NCBI GenBank assembly: GCA_028277485.1
Contig: JANQGE010000081.1
Span: forward strand, 1 to 64,000
Direction: 5' to 3'
Length of the DNA stretch: 64,000 nt
From: Chlorobium sp.
GTDB lineage: Bacteria; Bacteroidota; Chlorobiia; Chlorobiales; Chlorobiaceae
Under the pieces are notes generated by a model, which ran no database searches, had not been told where the DNA came from, and saw nothing but the letters and a program-made list of their open reading frames with translations. Shown here piece after piece: positions 60,511-64,000 of this stretch. Made by a program: the position numbers and the translations under genes. The first letter of the stretch is position 1. Each line of letters starts with the position of its first letter.

Positions 60511-61523
60511 ATATTCACAAGCTTTTCGGCGATCTGCACTGCGTTCGTTGCGGCGCCTTTGCGCAAATTGTCGGCAACAACCCACATGTTCAGCGTTTTA
60601 GGATGCCAGTAATCCCTCCGTATGCGCCCGACAAACACCTCATCTTTTTCGTAGGAAGTAAGCGGCATGGGATAGAGATTTGATGAAGGGTCATCCTGAA
60701 CAATGATCCCTGGCGCCTCTGCAAGCAGTTCCCTGACTGCTTCGATATCGAAATCTTTCTCGAATTCGATATTCAAAGATTCCCCATGACCACCGTAAAC
60801 CGGAATACGAACAGTTGTCGGAGAAACACTCAGAGACTCGTCGCACATGATCTTACGAGTCTCGTTGACCATTTTCATCTCTTCCTTCGTATAATCGTTC
60901 TCCTGGAACACATCGATATGCGGGACGGCATTGAACGCGATCTGATGAACATGAACAAAGGAACCCGGAACTTTTCCGGCCAGTTCACCTTCAAGCGCAT
61001 CATGTCCTGCTTTTCCTTTACCGGTAACGGACTGATACGTTGAAACCACCACCCTGCGAATAGTATACCTGTCATGCAGTGGTTTGAGAACAACCACCAT
61101 CTGAATGGTTGAACAATTCGGGTTCGCAATAATTTTTTTCGCCCGGCCTTCGGCATCGAACATTGTTTCCGGGTTCACTTCCGGTACAACAAGCGGCACT
61201 TCAGGATCCATGCGGAACGCTGAAGAGTTATCGATAACTATCGCACCTGCCTCGGCAGCCACAGGCGCCCACTGTCTGCTCGCTCCCGCACCAGCGGAAA
61301 ACAGCGCTATGTCGGCCTGGCTGAAAACTTCGGGGCAAGGAACCTCTGTGACAAAGGTATCCCCCCGGAAATCAACCTCTTTACCACGGCTCCGCTCCGA
61401 AGCAAGAGGCAAAATTTTGCGTACCGGAAAATGACGCTCATGAAGCACCTGAAGCATGGTTCTGCCCACAAGACCCGTTGCCCCCAGTACCGCCACACTG
61501 TATGTTTTTTCAGTACTGCTCAT
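60489..61523 (-). CDS. asd: Aspartate-semialdehyde dehydrogenase
   Basis: Asd reduces aspartyl phosphate to the semialdehyde, the branch point to lysine/diaminopimelate, threonine and methionine. The 344-aa protein has GATGLVGRTMLQVL at the N-terminus, FSAGAGASRQW, the catalytic cysteine in IANPNCSTIQM near residue 137, and the catalytic histidine in VYGGHGESLNIEF. It matches the Gram-positive/bacterial second class rather than the E. coli type. The start at 61523 has no strong ribosome site. A family-1 element with a target duplication lies 31 bp upstream, within the probable promoter. Confidence 0.95.
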   Translation of the reverse strand: MSSTEKTYSVAVLGATGLVGRTMLQVLHERHFPVRKILPLASERSRGKEVDFRGDTFVTEVPCPEVFSQADIALFSAGAGASRQWAPVAAEAGAIVIDNSSAFRMDPEVPLVVPEVNPETMFDAEGRAKKIIANPNCSTIQMVVVLKPLHDRYTIRRVVVSTYQSVTGKGKAGHDALEGELAGKVPGSFVHVHQIAFNAVPHIDVFQENDYTKEEMKMVNETRKIMCDESLSVSPTTVRIPVYGGHGESLNIEFEKDFDIEAVRELLAEAPGIIVQDDPSSNLYPMPLTSYEKDEVFVGRIRRDYWHPKTLNMWVVADNLRKGAATNAVQIAEKLVNIYEGSWS

Positions 61524-61554
61524 TTTATCGTTTTAATTATATGTGATTACTTTA

Positions 61555-61674
61555 GGGTACCTCTATTAATAATTTGTTGCGCACCTTGATGACGTCGTTG
61601 GTCGGATAGAAGAGGGTTTCTGCGCTCCGTCCGCCTTGTACTCAAGTCGCTCACGACAATTAATAGAGGTGCCC
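61555..61674. mobile_element. Family-1 miniature element, copy M, with target duplication
   Basis: The ends are GGGTACCTCTATTAATAATT and ACAATTAATAGAGGTGCCC, 120 bp, flanked on both sides by TTTA (61551-61554 and 61675-61678). Interior blocks are GTTGCGCACCTTGATGACG, TCGTTGGTCGGATAGAAG and GCGCTCCGTCCGCCTTGTAC. It is one of the best preserved copies and lies between asd and the dusB 3' region. Confidence 0.92.
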
Positions 61675-61703
61675 TTTAAAGAACATAAATTTCACCAACG
61701 AGT

Positions 61704-61730
61704 TATAAAAGAACAATGAGATCTTTTATA
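61704..61730. repeat. AT-rich perfect inverted repeat downstream of dusB
   Basis: TATAAAAGA and TCTTTTATA are a perfect 9-bp inverted pair with a 9-nt loop; a further TTATAAAAA follows. It could be a weak terminator for dusB (minus strand) or a protein site. No T-run or GC core is present. Confidence 0.4.
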
Positions 61731-61797
61731 GGACTTATAAAAACTTCCGACTCTTTTCCCTCATTGCCATCCGGCTTTGAAGCTGCTCTTGTCACAA

Positions 61798-62841
61798 TCA
61801 TTTCAGAACCAGCCGCCTCGAGTGATCGTTGAGGTATTCTGCGTATTCGCGTATCTTGCCTTCCCGTGCGTATCGTTCGCACTCAGCCTCGTAACCTCTG
61901 AGTATTTCAATCACATTCAGCCAGTTGTCCTCCCTGACAAGTTTATCCCTCACGCGGGAAACTCTCGGCAGCCCCTTCAGGTACGTTGCGTAATGCCTTC
62001 GCATTTCAAGAGCCCCGTATTTTTCACCCTTGAACTTTACAGAAAGGGACAGATGTTCGATAGCAACCGCTATCCGGTCTCTGAAATCAGCCTGCGTCGT
62101 TACCGCCCCGTTTTGCAACAGTTCCTTTACCTGCGCAAAGATAAACGGATTGCCGATAGCACCTCGCCCGATCATGATCCCGTCGGCAGCAGTATGTTCA
62201 AACATGGCTTTTGCATCATCGGCGGTCCAGATATCCCCGTTGGCAATAACAGGAATTTTTGCATGCTCTTTAACCCTGGCGATCCAGTTCCAGTCAGCTG
62301 TTCCCCGGTACATTTCGCTCCTTGTACGGCCATGAACCGCAATAGCCTGTATTCCTGCCCCCTCAAGCCTTGGAACGATATCAAGAATATTAATGGACTC
62401 CCTGTCCCAGCCGATACGGGTTTTTACCGTAACGGGTATGGATACGGCTTTCACCACGGACGCTGCGATACGGGTCATTTTTTCCGGCTCCCTGAGCAAT
62501 GCCGCTCCTGCTCCTTTTCCTGCGACCTTTTTCGCCGGACATCCAAAATTGATGTCAAGGTAATCCGGCCTGTATGATGCTGCGATAACCGCCGCTTCGG
62601 CCATTGCCTCTTCAGAGTTTCCAAAAATCTGAATAACCGCGGGACGTTCATACTCTTCGAAAAACATTTTCTGCATCGTTTTCTCGACGCCTCTTCGAAG
62701 AGCTTCGGCACTGATAAATTCCGTATAGACAATATCTGCCCCGAATCTCTTGCAGATCTGTCTGAAAGACCTGTCGGTAACGTCTTCCATGGGAGCGAGT
62801 ATAACCGGACGCTCTATGTGCAGATCACCTATCTTCATCAT
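61798..62841 (-). CDS. dusB: tRNA-dihydrouridine synthase DusB type
   Basis: This enzyme reduces uridines in tRNA to dihydrouridine with FMN and NADPH. The 347-aa protein has the N-terminal APMEDVTDRSFRQICKRFGA, the catalytic cysteine in NFGCPAKKVAGKGAGAALL near residue 102, VTVKTRIGW, AVHGRTRSEMYRG and the phosphate-binding GIMIGRGAIGNPFIF. The DusB assignment over other Dus forms rests on overall pattern and length. recA ends 8 bp upstream on the same strand, so both may share a transcript. Confidence 0.93.
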   Translation of the reverse strand: MMKIGDLHIERPVILAPMEDVTDRSFRQICKRFGADIVYTEFISAEALRRGVEKTMQKMFFEEYERPAVIQIFGNSEEAMAEAAVIAASYRPDYLDINFGCPAKKVAGKGAGAALLREPEKMTRIAASVVKAVSIPVTVKTRIGWDRESINILDIVPRLEGAGIQAIAVHGRTRSEMYRGTADWNWIARVKEHAKIPVIANGDIWTADDAKAMFEHTAADGIMIGRGAIGNPFIFAQVKELLQNGAVTTQADFRDRIAVAIEHLSLSVKFKGEKYGALEMRRHYATYLKGLPRVSRVRDKLVREDNWLNVIEILRGYEAECERYAREGKIREYAEYLNDHSRRLVLK

Positions 62842-62849
62842 TCTCCGAG

Positions 62850-63902
62850 TTAAACCGCTGCATCTCCAATCGCAGCAGGTGGGCTCATCACTTCCCTTAC
62901 CTGCTGCTGAATTTTCCCGGCAAGCCCGGGATCTTCACGCAGGGCCTTTTTAACCGCTTCCCTACCCTGCCCGAGCTTTTCCGATTCATAGCTGAACCAT
63001 GCTCCGGATTTTTTTACAATGCCGAACTCTACGGCAAGATCTATTAACTCCCCCATCATGGAGATCCCTTCTCCGTAAAGAATATCGAATTCAACCGTTT
63101 TAAACGGCGGCGCAACCTTGTTTTTAACAACTTTTACCTTTGTCCTGTTGCCGATAATCTCGGCGCCTTCCTTGATTTGCGCTGTTTTCCTGATCTCCAG
63201 ACGAACGGAAGAATAGAACTTGAGCGCCTTGCCTCCTGTTGTGGTTTCGGGATTGCCGTAAACCACCCCTATCTTGTCGCGAAGCTGGTTGATGAAAATA
63301 ACAACCGAGCTGGACTTCGAGATGGCTCCGGTAAGTTTTCTCAACGCCTGGCTCATTAAACGGGCCTGCAGCCCCATGACGCTGTCTCCCATCTCACCCT
63401 CAAGCTCAGCTTGTGGAACCAGCGCCGCTACCGAATCAACCACTACAATATCGACAGCCCCGCTTCGGACAAGGGTCTCAACGATGGAAAGAGCCTGCTC
63501 ACCCGACTCCGGCTGGCTGATCAAAAGTGAGTTGATATCGACACCGAGTTTTCTCGCATAGGTCTGGTCAAAGGCATGTTCGGCATCGACAATAGCCGCA
63601 ATACCGCCGGTTTTCTGTGCCTCTGCAATCGCGTGAAGCGCAAGTGTGGTTTTCCCCGAAGATTCGGGACCGTAGATTTCGGTAACACGCCCCCGGGGGA
63701 AACCACCGACACCCAGCGCAAAGTCCAGAGCGATGGACCCGGTAGAAACCGCCTGTACAGGCATTACTGCGCTTTTATCGCCCAGACGCATGATCGCACC
63801 CTTACCGAACTGCTTCTCCAGTGCCTCCACAGCAAGGTTTAACTGTTTAAGCTTTGCCGGGTCGGCTTCCTTTTTCGCCTGTACTGTTTTTTTTGTTTCC
63901 AT
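62850..63902 (-). CDS. recA: Recombinase RecA
   Basis: RecA forms filaments on single-stranded DNA, carries out strand exchange and triggers LexA cleavage. The 350-aa protein has Walker A GPESSGKTTLALHA near residues 79-92, VVDSVAALVPQAEL (Walker B), loop 2 region FINQLRDKIGVVYGNPETTTGG, and the LDFALGVGGFPRGR block. The C-terminus ends with an Ala-rich, weakly acidic tail (PPAAIGDAAV). The start at 63902 has no strong ribosome site. The remaining 98 bp to the window edge should hold its promoter; I could not recognise a clear LexA box there. Confidence 0.98.
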   Translation of the reverse strand: METKKTVQAKKEADPAKLKQLNLAVEALEKQFGKGAIMRLGDKSAVMPVQAVSTGSIALDFALGVGGFPRGRVTEIYGPESSGKTTLALHAIAEAQKTGGIAAIVDAEHAFDQTYARKLGVDINSLLISQPESGEQALSIVETLVRSGAVDIVVVDSVAALVPQAELEGEMGDSVMGLQARLMSQALRKLTGAISKSSSVVIFINQLRDKIGVVYGNPETTTGGKALKFYSSVRLEIRKTAQIKEGAEIIGNRTKVKVVKNKVAPPFKTVEFDILYGEGISMMGELIDLAVEFGIVKKSGAWFSYESEKLGQGREAVKKALREDPGLAGKIQQQVREVMSPPAAIGDAAV

Positions 63903-64000
63903 AGGTTTTGTCCGCGGCCTTCTAAAGTGGTTATGGTAAAATATCTTTCAGCCAACTATCGATTGTACGATCTCCCGCACAGGACGGTAAGTCATGCCGA

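Noticed and set aside
63903..64000. LexA box upstream of recA
   Set aside because: I searched by eye for a palindromic SOS operator and found no convincing match.

Overview
This is a 64 kb stretch of a bacterial chromosome with moderate GC, dense genes, few long gaps and no rRNA, tRNA or CRISPR array that I could see. The gene set suggests a green sulfur bacterium (Chlorobiales; a Chlorobium or Prosthecochloris type is my inference, not proven). It combines a four-gene group 3b NiFe hydrogenase (sulfhydrogenase type), B12-dependent and B12-independent methionine synthases, a radical-SAM/B12 protein of the kind used for pigment or hopanoid methylation, and a Gram-negative envelope (LptB, outer-membrane barrel, L,D-transpeptidases).

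Layout. 1-2050: a heptanucleotide tandem repeat, mnmA and a small serine esterase. 2283-8665: convergent metH and metE; metE sits under a cobalamin riboswitch, so B12 shifts the cell from MetE to MetH. 8883-13423: two L,D-transpeptidases, a SIMPL-domain protein and a membrane protein, all on the minus strand. 13912-19208: a pentose-phosphate block, tkt-pgl converging on zwf-gnd. 19211-24818: a FIST sensor with a hybrid histidine kinase, a possible structured leader RNA, and a glutamate-receptor-like ligand-gated K+ channel. 25141-27614: a GCS2-type ligase coupled to an aspartoacylase-type deacylase. 27644-35691: glycosyltransferase, YbaK, outer-membrane barrel, aldehyde dehydrogenase, TrmH-type methylase and U32 protein. 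36110-40109: hydrogenase operon beta-gamma-delta-alpha. 40162-45088: MscS channel, protoporphyrinogen-oxidase-like flavoprotein, gamma carbonic anhydrase family protein, an intact SDR and a broken SDR. 45539-53389: lptB, an SbcC/Rad50-like ATPase, radical SAM, HD hydrolase, YtxH protein and alpha/beta hydrolase. 53665-63902: aroA, rpsU, a cystathionine-beta-synthase-like protein without its PLP lysine, alr, a ComEA-like HhH protein, asd, dusB and recA.

The gaps are full of repeats. One family of small inverted-repeat elements (ends GGGCACCTC/GAGGTGCCC, about 30-150 bp) has at least a dozen full or partial copies, two with perfect 4-bp target duplications. A second 67-bp element occurs twice, each copy flanked by a perfect 5-bp duplication. 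A third family of about 95 bp (core CCCGAAACCCGAT) occurs four times inside degenerate short-period tracts. No transposase gene lies in the window. The strongest leads are the lysine-less PLP-fold protein with CBS domains, the receptor-channel, the hydrogenase large subunit that ends exactly at the processing site, the uncharacterised ligase/deacylase pair, and the two mobile miniature element families.
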